A DNA stretch of 64,000 nucleotides from Alloalcanivorax balearicus MACL04 (GTDB lineage Bacteria > Pseudomonadota > Gammaproteobacteria > Pseudomonadales > Alcanivoracaceae). The stretch spans positions 1 through 64,000 of the forward strand of contig NZ_ARXS01000003.1 in NCBI RefSeq assembly GCF_025532145.1, written 5' to 3'. Positions within the stretch are counted from its first letter, which is position 1; each line of letters opens with the position of its first letter. Both the position numbers and the translations under genes were made by a program. Under the pieces are notes generated by a model. That model searched no databases, was not told the origin of the DNA, and saw only the letters and a program-made list of their open reading frames with translations. Positions 43,471 through 52,635 of this stretch are shown here, piece by piece.

Positions 43471-43983
43471 TCAGTCGCTGTTGCTCACCAGGCCCTTCTC
43501 CTGAGCGGCGCGCAGGATCAGATCGCCGGTGCTCCGCACCGGGCGGGCGAAGGAGCGGTCATAATGGGCCTGGTTGAGGGCGTGACATTCACGGCTGATC
43601 ACGTCGTAAAGCTCCCGTGGCGTGAGGCCATCGGCGCTGGGCAACGGTTGCAGCCCGTAATCCTCATATCGGAGCGGCTGCCGACCGGCGGCCTTGAGCA
43701 GCTCCGGGACCCAGCCTTCCGGTGACATTTGCCGCTGATAGCGCAGATTCTGATAGTCCAGTTGCGCCGCCAGCCGCTCGCCATCCAATACCTGGAAGTA
43801 GTTGCGCACCACCAGTGTGAGCAACTGGTCCAGACGGCGCCAGACGATACGTTTTTCGTCCTCGCTGTAGGCGTTCCAGTCCACCACCTCATGACTGAAG
43901 CGGCGGCAGCCGCGGCATACGGTGTCGCCGAAGACGGTGGAACAAACGCCAATACAGGGGGTACGGATGCGGGAAGTACTCAT
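43471..43983 (-). CDS. DUF1289 domain protein
   Basis: The product is 170 residues from the ATG at 43983. An upstream in-frame extension reads as low-complexity Pro/Arg and is unlikely to be translated. The N-terminus is a DUF1289 zinc-ribbon-like unit with C10, C14, C23 and C26 (CIGVCSTVFGDTVCRGC) and a WNAYSEDEKRIVWRRL helix. A C-terminal domain of unknown type follows. DUF1289 proteins are small, probably iron-sulfur- or zinc-binding, and uncharacterised. It is longer than the typical 60-100 aa family member. Confidence 0.82.
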   Translation of the reverse strand: MSTSRIRTPCIGVCSTVFGDTVCRGCRRFSHEVVDWNAYSEDEKRIVWRRLDQLLTLVVRNYFQVLDGERLAAQLDYQNLRYQRQMSPEGWVPELLKAAGRQPLRYEDYGLQPLPSADGLTPRELYDVISRECHALNQAHYDRSFARPVRSTGDLILRAAQEKGLVSNSD

Positions 43984-44057
43984 GGCCCCAGTGTACTCAA
44001 TCCGCCGCGGTCGGGGCAGAGGCAAAGGGCGCCTTTTACGAATTCCGGGCGGTGCCT

Positions 44058-44609
44058 TTAACGGGAGCCGAGCGCCAGCGGGCCGTCGTCCTGTTCGGTC
44101 AGGCGGCGCTTGCTTTGCAGCAGGTTTTTCCAGTCCTGAACATAATCCGGCAGCACCGGTGAGCGCCGGTTCAGGCCGGTCATTTCCTGGAACGCCTGGG
44201 GGCTGATGGGCTTGCCGCCATACAGGTGCGCGAGGCGCAGCAGGGCGTGGGTGTGCAATTTGCGCTGCGATTCGAAACGCTGGTCGTAGTAGGTGTACTT
44301 GTCGTCCCAACCGAGAATGCGGGTGTGCACCTGGAAGCGCTGGTAAGGCCGCAGTTCGCGAATATAGGCGATCTCGGTGTTGGCGACGATGGTATGGGTG
44401 CGCGCCTTGATCATGCGATCGAGCAGACCGGTGACCACACCGTGTTCCAGGCGGCAGCGATCCATGATCTTGACGTATTTGCCGTTGTTCAGATGCAGGT
44501 TGATGTCGATGTCCAGCAAGCCGACACGGAAATCCTGGCTGACCACATCGAACAGTTCATGGGTCGGTGGCCGGCGGCGCCGCCGGGCGGCGCTGATCAA
44601 CTCAAGCAT
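44058..44609 (-). CDS. Hotdog-fold thioesterase
   Basis: This 183-residue protein contains DIDINLHLNNGKYVKIMDRC, a block shared with 4HBT/THEM6-like thioesterases, in which Asp and Asn/His residues line the active site. A preceding Arg-rich N-terminus is unusual. It probably hydrolyses acyl-CoA thioesters. It is on the same strand as the DUF1289 gene, 74 bp upstream of it. Confidence 0.82.
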   Translation of the reverse strand: MLELISAARRRRRPPTHELFDVVSQDFRVGLLDIDINLHLNNGKYVKIMDRCRLEHGVVTGLLDRMIKARTHTIVANTEIAYIRELRPYQRFQVHTRILGWDDKYTYYDQRFESQRKLHTHALLRLAHLYGGKPISPQAFQEMTGLNRRSPVLPDYVQDWKNLLQSKRRLTEQDDGPLALGSR

Positions 44610-44723
44610 GGGTGCATTCCAGAAAAGTCATGACCCCAGTATAGCCAGCTTGGCGCGCCACTGTGGAGCCCGTTCATAATCTTTAAGCCCTGCCCGGCCG
44701 AAGCGCCGGAAAAGCCGTTGAGC

Positions 44724-45695
44724 TCATGCGGCGCGGGCCAGATGCACACTGAACAGGGCCTCGTCGTCGAGCCAGCAGGACAGCGGCTGGAAGCCGGCGG
44801 TGACCAGCTCGCGGCTGAAGTCCTCCACGGAGAACTTGTAGGAGTTCTCGGTATGAACCCGGGTACCGGCGCTCAGGATCAGGGATTCGCCGGCGATTTG
44901 CACATGCTGGTCCCGATGGCACTGCAGATGCATTTCCACGCGCTGTTGTTGTTCGTTGTAGAAGGCCTGATGTTCGAAAGCGTCGAGATCGAAGCCGCAG
45001 TCCAGACGGCGGTTGAGATGGGCGAGGATGTTGAGATTGAACGCGGCGGTATGGCCGGCGCTGTCATTGTAGGCTTGATGCAGCCGTTCCGGGCTCTTAT
45101 GCAGGTCGGCGCCGATCAACAGGAAGCCGTTATCGCCGGCCAGCTGTCGCAAGTCGGTGAGAAAGGCACGGCGGGCCACGGGTTCGAAATTGCCGATGGT
45201 GGAACCGGGGAAGAACACCAGCCGGGGCAACTCCTGATGGCCGGTGGGCACGGTAAGGGCCTGGGAATAGTCGGCGCAAACCGCCTGGAACTGGACTTGC
45301 GGGTACTGGGGCGCCAACTGCCGGGTGGCATCGAGCAGGCACTCACGGGAGATCTCCAGCGGCATGTAACCGCGCGGCTGCCACTGATCCAGCAGGATAC
45401 GCGCCTTCTCGCAGCCCCCGGCGCCCGGCTCCACGATCGTCAGTTCGGTATCCAGGGTACGCGCCATGGCCCGGGCGTGCTCGCGCAGCAGACGGGTCTC
45501 GGTGCGGGTGGGGTAATACTCCGGCGTTCGGGTGATGGCGTCGAACAGGGCGGAGCCCTGCTCGTCGTAGAAATATTTCGGGTCCAGATGCGGGGTCGCC
45601 GCGTTGAGCGAGGACAATACCTCACGGGCGGCGTCCGCCGTCGGCGGATACAAATCCAGAAAGGTCAGATTAGGGAGCAGTTGCCGGGGTTGCAT
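44724..45695 (-). CDS. egtD: L-histidine N-alpha-methyltransferase EgtD
   Basis: EgtD trimethylates histidine to hercynine, the first step of ergothioneine synthesis. I start at 45695 (MQPRQLLPNLTFLDLY), giving 323 residues, the family norm of ~320. KYFYDEQGSALFDAITRTPEYYPTRTE (in parts) is the N-terminal signature and EPGAGGCEKARILL the SAM-binding loop. The C-terminal SYKFSVEDF block also fits. It overlaps the 3' end of egtB by 26 bp, so the two are translated from one transcript. Confidence 0.93.
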   Translation of the reverse strand: MQPRQLLPNLTFLDLYPPTADAAREVLSSLNAATPHLDPKYFYDEQGSALFDAITRTPEYYPTRTETRLLREHARAMARTLDTELTIVEPGAGGCEKARILLDQWQPRGYMPLEISRECLLDATRQLAPQYPQVQFQAVCADYSQALTVPTGHQELPRLVFFPGSTIGNFEPVARRAFLTDLRQLAGDNGFLLIGADLHKSPERLHQAYNDSAGHTAAFNLNILAHLNRRLDCGFDLDAFEHQAFYNEQQQRVEMHLQCHRDQHVQIAGESLILSAGTRVHTENSYKFSVEDFSRELVTAGFQPLSCWLDDEALFSVHLARAA

Positions 45696-46974
45696 CGCAC
45701 GCCTCCATGCTTTGGGCCAGCCGCACGCCGCTGAACTGCCAGCGCAAATGAGGATAGAAAAAGTTACGGTAACTGGCACGCAAATGATCGCGACTGCTGG
45801 CACAGGAACCGCCACGCAGGACCATCTGATTGCACATGAATTTGCCGTTGTACTCGCCCACCGCCCCGGACGCCGGTTGAAAGCCGGGGTAGGGCAGATA
45901 GGCGCTGGCGGTCCACTCCCAGACGTCGCCGAACAGCTGCCGTGGTCCCTCTCCGGGAGTGGCGATGGCGGGGTGATAGCCGCGGTTTTCCACGAAACCG
46001 CCAGTCACTGGCCGGGACGCCGCCGCGTGTTCCCATTCCACTTCCGTGGGGAGCCGCTTGCCGCACCAGCGGGCGAAGGCGTCCGCCTCGTAGTAATTCA
46101 GATGGGTAACCGGTTCCGCCAGATTCAAAGGGCGCCGGCCGGCCAGGGTGTAGTGTTCGGCCAGCCCGTCGTTCAGAAACCAATACAGCGGCGCCGTTAC
46201 CTGCTGCTGGCTGCGCCAGGCCCAGCCGTCGGAGAGCCACAGCTCCGGCCGCTGGTAGCCGCCGTCCTCGATGAACGCCAGGTATTCGCCGCAGGTGGCC
46301 GGACGGCTGGCGAGAGCGAACGGTTCCAGCCATTGCCGGTGGCGCGGGGTTTCGTTGTCGAAATAAAACGATCCCGGGGGCGAAGAGGTGTCGCCAGCAC
46401 CGATTGTCACCAGCCCACCGGAATACTCCAGCCAACTTAACGCGGGCGCGCTGCCTGCCTGATCCTCGCGGGGCTGATATTGAGGGTACAGCGGATTGTG
46501 AGAGAAATTGAACTTGAGATCGGTGAGCAGCAACTCCTGATGTTGTTGCTCGTGCTCGATACCCAGCCTCACCAGGGCAACCAGTTCCGGGGTGACCGAG
46601 CGGCTCAGCAAGTCCGCCAGAGCCTCGTCCACATGCCGGCGCCAGGCCAGCACGGTGGCGGTGTCCGGGCGCGACAGCAAGTGCCGCTGAGGTCGCGGAT
46701 ATTGTTCGCCGACACCGTTGTAATAACTGTTGAAAAGGTATTCGAACCGGGGGTCAAGAGGGCGGTAACCGGGAACATGGGGCTTGAGAATGAATGTCTC
46801 GAAAAACCAGGTGGTGTGTGCCAGGTGCCAGCGCGGCGGGCTGACTTCCGGACAGGCCTGCAGACCCATATCCTCCGGCGTCAAAGGCGCGCACAGCGCT
46901 TCGCTGAAAGCACGATTGGCCAACAACGTTGAGGCCAGGTCGTCCTCCCGGAGCCTGGCTTGGGGATAGCTCAT
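45670..46974 (-). CDS. egtB: Ergothioneine biosynthesis sulfoxide synthase EgtB
   Basis: EgtB joins hercynine to a cysteine-type thiol with O2 at a three-His iron centre. The start at 46974 (MSYPQARL) follows AGGG; a much longer upstream extension would antisense the neighbouring SDR and is rejected. The product is 434 residues. The DinB-like domain supplies HLAHTTWFFE (H50, H53) and HEQQHQE (H141, H145), and the FGE-sulfatase-type domain ends in RGGSCASSRDHLRASYRNFF (in part). No egtA, egtC or egtE is near, so a proteobacterial short route with cysteine is likely. Confidence 0.93.
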   Translation of the reverse strand: MSYPQARLREDDLASTLLANRAFSEALCAPLTPEDMGLQACPEVSPPRWHLAHTTWFFETFILKPHVPGYRPLDPRFEYLFNSYYNGVGEQYPRPQRHLLSRPDTATVLAWRRHVDEALADLLSRSVTPELVALVRLGIEHEQQHQELLLTDLKFNFSHNPLYPQYQPREDQAGSAPALSWLEYSGGLVTIGAGDTSSPPGSFYFDNETPRHRQWLEPFALASRPATCGEYLAFIEDGGYQRPELWLSDGWAWRSQQQVTAPLYWFLNDGLAEHYTLAGRRPLNLAEPVTHLNYYEADAFARWCGKRLPTEVEWEHAAASRPVTGGFVENRGYHPAIATPGEGPRQLFGDVWEWTASAYLPYPGFQPASGAVGEYNGKFMCNQMVLRGGSCASSRDHLRASYRNFFYPHLRWQFSGVRLAQSMEACDATPATAP

Positions 46975-47109
46975 AAGCGCTGCCCTCGTATGGCGAGCGG
47001 GTGAAATGAACCGACCCGTACAAGAATGCGTATGTTGACCCGCGGACGCAAGACTGCGGCCCTGTCCCGAGCTGGGTATACTCCCTGTTTCTGAAATCGA
47101 GGAGGATGT

Positions 47110-47880
47110 ATGGATATCAAAAACAAAGTGGCGGTGGTGACCGGTGGCGCGTCCGGCCTGGGCCGGGCCACGGTGGAAGCGCTGGCCGCGCGTGGCGCCA
47201 AGGTGATGATTCTGGATCGTGACGCCCAGCGGGGAGAAGAAGCCGCCGCCGCTATCGGTGCGTCCGTGGCCTTCACGCAGACCGATGTCACCGATGAAGC
47301 CTCGGTACAGGCGGCCATCGATGCCACCCGGGATGCCTTCGGCGCGATTCATCTCTGCGTCAACTGCGCCGGTGTCGGCTCCGCCATGAAAACCGTGGGG
47401 CGGGACAACAAGCCTCACGACCTGGGTGTGTTCAACACCGTGGTACAGATCAACCTGATCGGCACCTTCAATGTGACCCGCCTGGCTGCCGCGGTGATGG
47501 CGGAAAACGAGCCGGGTGAGGACAACGAACGGGGGCTGATCGTCAACACTGCATCCGTGGCCGCCTTTGATGGCCAGGTGGGGCAGGTGGCTTACTCCGC
47601 CACCAAGGGCGCGGTGGTCGGCATGACCCTGCCCATCGCCCGTGATCTGGCGTCCCTGGGCATCCGCTGCAACACCATCGCGCCGGGTATTTTCAATACG
47701 CCGCTGATGAACGCCGCGCCGGACAAGGTGAAAATGCCGCTGATCGAAATGACCCAGTTCCCGAAACGCCTGGGCCACCCGGAAGAATACGCCGCCATGG
47801 TTTGCCATATGGCGGAGAACCGCTTTCTCAACGGCGAAACCATCCGTCTGGATGGCGGCATCCGCATGCAGCCTCGGTAA
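47110..47880 (+). CDS. Short-chain dehydrogenase (3-hydroxyacyl-CoA dehydrogenase type)
   Basis: This 256-residue SDR has GAGGAGG before the ATG. The NAD-binding motif is TGGASGLG (11-18), the catalytic Tyr-Lys pair is in YSATKGA, and Ser in [26 protein letters not shown] and the [21 protein letters not shown] tail resemble human HSD17B10-type 3-hydroxyacyl-CoA dehydrogenases. It probably oxidises 3-hydroxyacyl-CoA in fatty acid or isoleucine breakdown. Confidence 0.9.
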   Translation: MDIKNKVAVVTGGASGLGRATVEALAARGAKVMILDRDAQRGEEAAAAIGASVAFTQTDVTDEASVQAAIDATRDAFGAIHLCVNCAGVGSAMKTVGRDNKPHDLGVFNTVVQINLIGTFNVTRLAAAVMAENEPGEDNERGLIVNTASVAAFDGQVGQVAYSATKGAVVGMTLPIARDLASLGIRCNTIAPGIFNTPLMNAAPDKVKMPLIEMTQFPKRLGHPEEYAAMVCHMAENRFLNGETIRLDGGIRMQPR

Positions 47881-47888
47881 AGGAGCGC

Positions 47889-47922
47889 AGCAAGCACGCG
47901 GCACGCCTGCACGCTTGCACGC
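47889..47922. repeat. GCACGC-rich microrepeat
   Basis: Four irregularly spaced GCACGC copies follow the SDR gene. They resemble the AGCACGCC array at 1-33. Confidence 0.5.
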
Positions 47923-48000
47923 AGAAGGAGGCGGCCTGGCTGGCCGCACTCTTGATCCGGAAAAGCATTGACAGGAGAGGTTGGTCTGGCAGTGTTTTTG

Positions 48001-48026
48001 TCAGCGTGTCAGCGTGTCAGCGTGTT
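48001..48026. repeat. 8-bp microrepeat (TCAGCGTG)n at gene 3' end
   Basis: Three copies of TCAGCGTG lie across the last codons and stop of the small minus-strand gene. Its C-terminus ADTLTR is encoded within the repeat, so slippage here would change the tail. Confidence 0.75.
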
Positions 48027-48216
48027 CCTGCGCCTTGTGCCAGGCGGTCCAGGCGGCGATCAGATGGCATACCCAGCCGAACAGGCCGCCGCTGCCGATC
48101 CATAGCCCTGGCGTCACGATCAGCCAGAACAGCGCTCGCCAGATATGGCCGTTATAGAGCTGACCGGCGCCGGGGATGACAAAACTCAGCAGTGCGGCAA
48201 GGGTGCTCGGTTTCAT
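48001..48216 (-). CDS. Small TM2-like membrane protein
   Basis: This 71-residue protein has two hydrophobic segments separated by a short turn (SFVIPGAGQLYNG, then FWLIVTPGLWIG and WVCHLIAAWTAW). PGAGQLYNGHIWRALFW is reminiscent of TM2-type proteins. Its ATG overlaps the ppnN stop (ATGA), indicating coupled translation. Function is unknown. Its last codons fall in a microrepeat. Confidence 0.65.
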   Translation of the reverse strand: MKPSTLAALLSFVIPGAGQLYNGHIWRALFWLIVTPGLWIGSGGLFGWVCHLIAAWTAWHKAQEHADTLTR

Positions 48217-49610
48217 GAGCCCAGCCGGTAGCAGGGTTGATAGTGGCTGCCGGGCAGTTTCATGCGCTGTTGCTCGACGAACGCCTTCAACAAGGTATCG
48301 AGATGGGTCATCAGGCCCGCCTCCGCGTGCAGCTCATAGGGGCCGCGTTCCTCGATGGCACGAATGCCCGCTTCCTTCACATTCCCCGCCACGATGCCGG
48401 AGAACGCCCGGCGCAGGTTGGCGGCCAGCTCGTGCACCGGCAGAGAGGTGCTCAAGCGCAACTCCGCCATGGCTTCGTGGCTGGGCTCGAACGGTTGCTG
48501 GAATTCCAGCGGCACGGTGAGTCGCCAATTGAAGTAAAAGGCATCGTCGTTTTCACGGCGAAACTGGGTCAGTTCCCGCACGCCCTCGCGCACCGCCAGC
48601 GCCACCGCTTCCGGGTCGTCGATGATGATGCGATAGCGGCCGGCCGCTTGTTCGCCCAGGGCGTAGCGGATGAACTGATCCACCTTGTGGAAGTAATCGG
48701 CGCTGTCCGCCGGCCCGGTGAAGATCACGGGAACCGGAAGATGCTGGTTGGCCGGATGCAGCAGGACACCGAGCAGATAAAGAATCTCCTCGGTGGTGCC
48801 GACACCGCCGGGGAAAACGATGATGGCGTGGGCGACCCGCACGAACGCCTCCAGACGTTTCTCGATGTCCGGCATGATCACCAGTTCATTGACGATGGGG
48901 TTGGGCGCTTCGGCGGCGATGATGCCGGGCTCGGAAATCCCCAGATAGCGGCCATTACGACGGCGCTGTTTGGCGTGGGCCACATGGGCACCCTTCATCG
49001 GGCCTTTCATGGCGCCAGGGCCGCAACCGGTGCAGATGTCCAGATGGCGCAGCCCCAATTGATACCCCACGCTCTTGCTGTAGTCGTACTCTTCCCGGGA
49101 GATCGAATGGCCGCCCCAGCACACCACCAGATTGGGGGTTTCGCCAGCGTGCAGTATTCCGGCGTTGCGCAGAATATGAAACACCGCATTGCTGATGCCG
49201 TCGGTGCTGTTCAGATCAAAGCGGCCGCCGGTGTGAATCTCATTGGCCACATAGACAATGTCACGCAGTACCGCCGAGAGATGCTCCCGGATACCGCGGA
49301 TCATGCGACCGTCGACGAAAGCACCGGCTGGCGCGTTGTCCAGCTTGAGCATCAGACCGCGGTCTTCCTGCATCACCTGGATATCGAAATCCGCGTAGGT
49401 TTCCAGCACCTGGCGGCTGTCGTCGGTGGGAGTGCCGGCGTTGAGCACCGCCAGAGCGCAGCGGCGCAGCAGATCATGCAGCCCTCGTGACGAGGTATCG
49501 CGCAGACGTTCCACCTCCTGCTGGCTGAGCACTTCCAGGCTGCCTTCCGGGGCGACGATAGTGGACACTGTGGCCGGCCGCGTGGCGGTGGGCGCGTTAA
49601 TGACGGTCAT
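48213..49610 (-). CDS. ppnN: Nucleotide 5'-monophosphate nucleosidase PpnN (YgdH-like)
   Basis: This 465-residue protein is the long LOG-family member that cleaves purine and pyrimidine nucleoside monophosphates to base and ribose 5-phosphate. In E. coli the homologue is stimulated by (p)ppGpp. The LOG core is seen as CTGCGPGAMKGPMKGA and FPGGVGTTEEILYLLG. N- and C-terminal extensions give the size near 450-465 aa. It is followed by the small membrane protein with a 4-bp overlap. It is one of three LOG-type genes here. Confidence 0.92.
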   Translation of the reverse strand: MTVINAPTATRPATVSTIVAPEGSLEVLSQQEVERLRDTSSRGLHDLLRRCALAVLNAGTPTDDSRQVLETYADFDIQVMQEDRGLMLKLDNAPAGAFVDGRMIRGIREHLSAVLRDIVYVANEIHTGGRFDLNSTDGISNAVFHILRNAGILHAGETPNLVVCWGGHSISREEYDYSKSVGYQLGLRHLDICTGCGPGAMKGPMKGAHVAHAKQRRRNGRYLGISEPGIIAAEAPNPIVNELVIMPDIEKRLEAFVRVAHAIIVFPGGVGTTEEILYLLGVLLHPANQHLPVPVIFTGPADSADYFHKVDQFIRYALGEQAAGRYRIIIDDPEAVALAVREGVRELTQFRRENDDAFYFNWRLTVPLEFQQPFEPSHEAMAELRLSTSLPVHELAANLRRAFSGIVAGNVKEAGIRAIEERGPYELHAEAGLMTHLDTLLKAFVEQQRMKLPGSHYQPCYRLGS

Positions 49611-49680
49611 TCAGGGCGGTTCCTTGCTCCAGGGGTTCAGACCTCTAATCTGAGGGCTGGTGATGGGGGAATCAAGCTCC

Positions 49681-49700
49681 CACGGCGGTTCTGCCGTGGT
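49681..49700. terminator. Hairpin after dinB
   Basis: CCACGGC-GGTTCT-GCCGTGG lies just past the dinB stop on the minus strand. There is no T-run. It adjoins AAGCTCCCAC text of the REP-like family. Confidence 0.4.
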
Positions 49701-49703
49701 GTT

Positions 49704-50792
49704 TCACTGCCGCTTTTCCCGCAGCGCCCGTTCCCGCTCCTCCGGGAACAGGTCCGGTTGTTGTGGAGACTTCAGGTCGCGCAGACGGGCGCCGATGCCG
49801 AGCAGGCGCACCGGGGCCGAATGTCTCTCCCACAGTTGCCGCAGCAAGTGCTCGAACACGGCTTTGTCCAGGGTGGTTTCGCTCTGGTCGGCGCTGACGA
49901 TGCGGAAGTCGTTGTAACGCACTTTCACCGTCAGGCCCTGGACCAGATAGTGGCTGTCGAGACGGTCCAGGCGCTGCTCCAGACGGGGCATCAGTGCCTC
50001 CAGTTCCCGCAGCCAGTCGCTGAAATGAGTCAGGTCCTGGTGGTAGGTCTCCTCCACGCTGACCGATTTGCGCCGCCGGCTGGTCTGCACCGGCCGGTCA
50101 TCCTCGCCCCGGCACAGGTGGTACAGACGCTCGCCGAAGCTGCCAAACTGTTGAGCCAGTTCCAGCCGGCTCAATGGCTGCAGATCGGCGCAGGTGCGGA
50201 TGCCCTGCAGCGCCATTTTCTCCGCGGTGACCCGGCCGACGCCGAAGATGCGGGTGACCGGCAACGCGGCCACGAACGCGGAGACCTGATCCGGCGCGAT
50301 CACGAACAGGCCGTCCGGTTTGCGCCAATCGCTGGCCACCTTGGCGAGAAACTTGTTCGGCGCCACGCCGGCGGACACGGTGATGCCGACGTTGTCGCGT
50401 ACCCGCTGGCGGATGGCCTCGGCGATACGCGTGGCGCTGTTGCTGTGCAGCGGGCTCTCGCTCACGTCCAGAAAGGCTTCGTCCAGGGACAGCGGCTCGA
50501 TAATCGGAGTAAAGGTTCGAAAAATGTCCTGAATCTGCGTGGAGACCCGGCGGTATTTATCGAAGTCAGGGCGCAGTATGACCAGCTCCGGACACAAACG
50601 CAGAGCCTGGGCGGAGGACATCGCCGAGCGCACGCCGAAGTCCCGGGCCGGATAATTGCATGTGGCGATAACACCCCGACGCTGAGGATCGCCGCCCACC
50701 GCCACCGGCCGGCCGCGCAGGCGCGGCTCGTCGCGGACTTCCACCGCGGCGTAGAAGCAGTCGCAATCCACGTGGATGATTTTGCGGCTCAT
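49704..50792 (-). CDS. dinB: DNA polymerase IV
   Basis: The start at 50792 (MSRKIIHVDCDCFYAAVE) follows GGAAG; 362 residues is normal for DinB. Catalytic carboxylates are visible in HVDCDCFYAA and SLDEAFLDV, and the steric gate residue is in the YAAVE segment. Thumb and little-finger domains follow. The C-terminal QPDLFPEE fits the beta-clamp-binding motif. This Y-family polymerase does translesion synthesis and in many bacteria is LexA-controlled, but no SOS box was clearly recognised upstream. It is divergent from a flavin monooxygenase. Confidence 0.94.
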   Translation of the reverse strand: MSRKIIHVDCDCFYAAVEVRDEPRLRGRPVAVGGDPQRRGVIATCNYPARDFGVRSAMSSAQALRLCPELVILRPDFDKYRRVSTQIQDIFRTFTPIIEPLSLDEAFLDVSESPLHSNSATRIAEAIRQRVRDNVGITVSAGVAPNKFLAKVASDWRKPDGLFVIAPDQVSAFVAALPVTRIFGVGRVTAEKMALQGIRTCADLQPLSRLELAQQFGSFGERLYHLCRGEDDRPVQTSRRRKSVSVEETYHQDLTHFSDWLRELEALMPRLEQRLDRLDSHYLVQGLTVKVRYNDFRIVSADQSETTLDKAVFEHLLRQLWERHSAPVRLLGIGARLRDLKSPQQPDLFPEERERALREKRQ

Positions 50793-50976
50793 GGCGCTTC
50801 CGGGGGCAGGAATGGGCGGACCGCGACGCGCGGGCGGCCCTGGATGTGATACATTTCGTCGCGGTGCCGGTGGCGGGTTGCACGGGCATCCTCGACGGCG
50901 GGGCCGCCGTCGCACCTGTTCCGGGGAGCCGGCCGCGCATGACGGCTTTTCATACACCGATTGTAGCATCGCATTC

Positions 50977-52635
50977 ATGATCACGGGATCACGTCAAGCC
51001 AAAGTACTGATCGTCGGCGCCGGCCCCACCGGCCTGGCCCTGGGCGTCAATTTGCTGCGCGGCGGTATTCCCTGCCGCATCATTGACCGCCTGCCGCAAC
51101 GCCGGCCCTGGTCCAGGGCGCTGGGTCTGCACGCCCGCACCCTGGAATTCCTCGATGCCATGGGGGTGCTGCAAACCTTGCGTGGACGCAGCCGTCCAAT
51201 TCGGGCAGTGAATCTCCATGGCGAGAAGGGGCCTCTGCTGCATCTGGATTTCACCTCCCTGGACACGCCGGAGCCGGCCCTGCTCAGTTGCCCGCAGTCA
51301 CAGGTGGAAGCGGTGCTGGAGGAACGTTACCGCAGCCTTGGTGGGGAACTGTGGCGCGACGCCGAACTGCTCGACTGCTCACAGGATGGCGCCGGGGTGC
51401 GGGCCCGGGTCCGTATTGGAGAACAAGTCACCGAAGTGGGAGCGGAGATCCTGGTGGGGGCGGACGGCGCGCATTCCCGGGTGCGGGAATTGCTCGGTCT
51501 GCCCTTCGAAGGCATGGATTACGAGGAGACCTTTCTGCTGGCGGACCTGGATGTGGAACTGGATCTGCCGGAGGATCAGAGCCACGGCTTCCTGCTCCCC
51601 GGCGGTGCCCTGATGGCGATTCCGCTGCCGTCCGGCTGGCGTTTGATCACCGTGCTGGAAGAGGATGCGGAACCGGGGCCGGCGGACGCGGAACGGGATT
51701 TGGCGCTGTTGAGCGAACGCCTCTCCCAGGTGCTGGAACCGGTGCCTGAACTACCGGAACCGATTTGGTTGACGCGCTTTTCGGTGCACCGCCGGTTGGT
51801 CAGCCATTATCGACGCAATCGTATTTTCCTCGCCGGCGACGCCTGCCATATCCAGAGTCCGATGGGCGCCCAGGGTATGAACACCGGGATTGCCGACGCC
51901 GTGAATCTGGCCTGGAAACTGGTGCTGTTCCTGCGTGGTTACGGTGGTGGCGCCTTGCTCGACAGCTACCAGCAGGAGCGCCGGCCGGTGGCGGTGGAGA
52001 TGCTGCGTGAAGTGAATCTGTTGTCCCGGACCTCGACGTTACGGCGGCCATTTCTGCGTGGCGCCCGGGATTCGTTATTGAAGCTGACCGGCCAGCGCGC
52101 GCCCGCGGAAAACAAGGTAATGCGTCGGGCCAGCCAACTGGACATCCACTATCGCGCCTCGCCGCTGGTGGATGCCGGTCCGGACGCGGATCTGGGATGG
52201 CGGCATCAGGGGCCGCTGCCCGGCGACCGGGTGCCGGATGTTGCCCTGGTGTCGCTGCACGATGGCGGGCCCCGACATTTGCACGGCCTGCTGCGCCAGC
52301 CGGTCCATCACCTGTTGTTGCAACTGGGCGAGGCCCCGGATCATCCCACCCGGGTTATCCTGCATGCGCTGCTTTCCAGGGTGCCGGACGAATACCTCAA
52401 TGAGCTGCGCATCACCCTGATCCTCAATGAGCCGCCGGAAGGGGCCGCGCCGGACATGGCGCCGGGGCGGGCTCATCTGTGGCACGACAAGGATGGTGAT
52501 TTCGCCGAACACTTCGGTAATGGCAGCCGTTTGTGGCTGATGCGCCCGGACGGCCACCTGGCTTACCGGGCGCCGTTGTCCGACGCGGACTTCCTGCTGG
52601 CTTACCTGGAGCGGTTGTTCCGGCGCGGCGGCTGA
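50977..52635 (+). CDS. FAD-dependent aromatic-type monooxygenase
   Basis: I start at 50977 (MITGSRQAKVLIVGAGPTG), giving 552 residues; upstream in-frame sequence overlaps dinB. The FAD motif GAGPTG is near residue 13, and the second FAD motif is RIFLAGDACHIQSPMGAQGM near 280. NLAWKLVLFLRG follows. A C-terminal thioredoxin-like domain is plausible from length. This layout matches PheA/TfdB-type hydroxylases of phenols. The substrate is unknown. Its 3' end overlaps the convergent serine protease gene by 34 bp. Confidence 0.86.
   Translation: MITGSRQAKVLIVGAGPTGLALGVNLLRGGIPCRIIDRLPQRRPWSRALGLHARTLEFLDAMGVLQTLRGRSRPIRAVNLHGEKGPLLHLDFTSLDTPEPALLSCPQSQVEAVLEERYRSLGGELWRDAELLDCSQDGAGVRARVRIGEQVTEVGAEILVGADGAHSRVRELLGLPFEGMDYEETFLLADLDVELDLPEDQSHGFLLPGGALMAIPLPSGWRLITVLEEDAEPGPADAERDLALLSERLSQVLEPVPELPEPIWLTRFSVHRRLVSHYRRNRIFLAGDACHIQSPMGAQGMNTGIADAVNLAWKLVLFLRGYGGGALLDSYQQERRPVAVEMLREVNLLSRTSTLRRPFLRGARDSLLKLTGQRAPAENKVMRRASQLDIHYRASPLVDAGPDADLGWRHQGPLPGDRVPDVALVSLHDGGPRHLHGLLRQPVHHLLLQLGEAPDHPTRVILHALLSRVPDEYLNELRITLILNEPPEGAAPDMAPGRAHLWHDKDGDFAEHFGNGSRLWLMRPDGHLAYRAPLSDADFLLAYLERLFRRGG

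Noticed and set aside
46975-47949. Extension of egtB upstream through the SDR gene
   Set aside because: EgtB normally starts about 50 residues before HLAH; the extension is antisense to a well-supported SDR.
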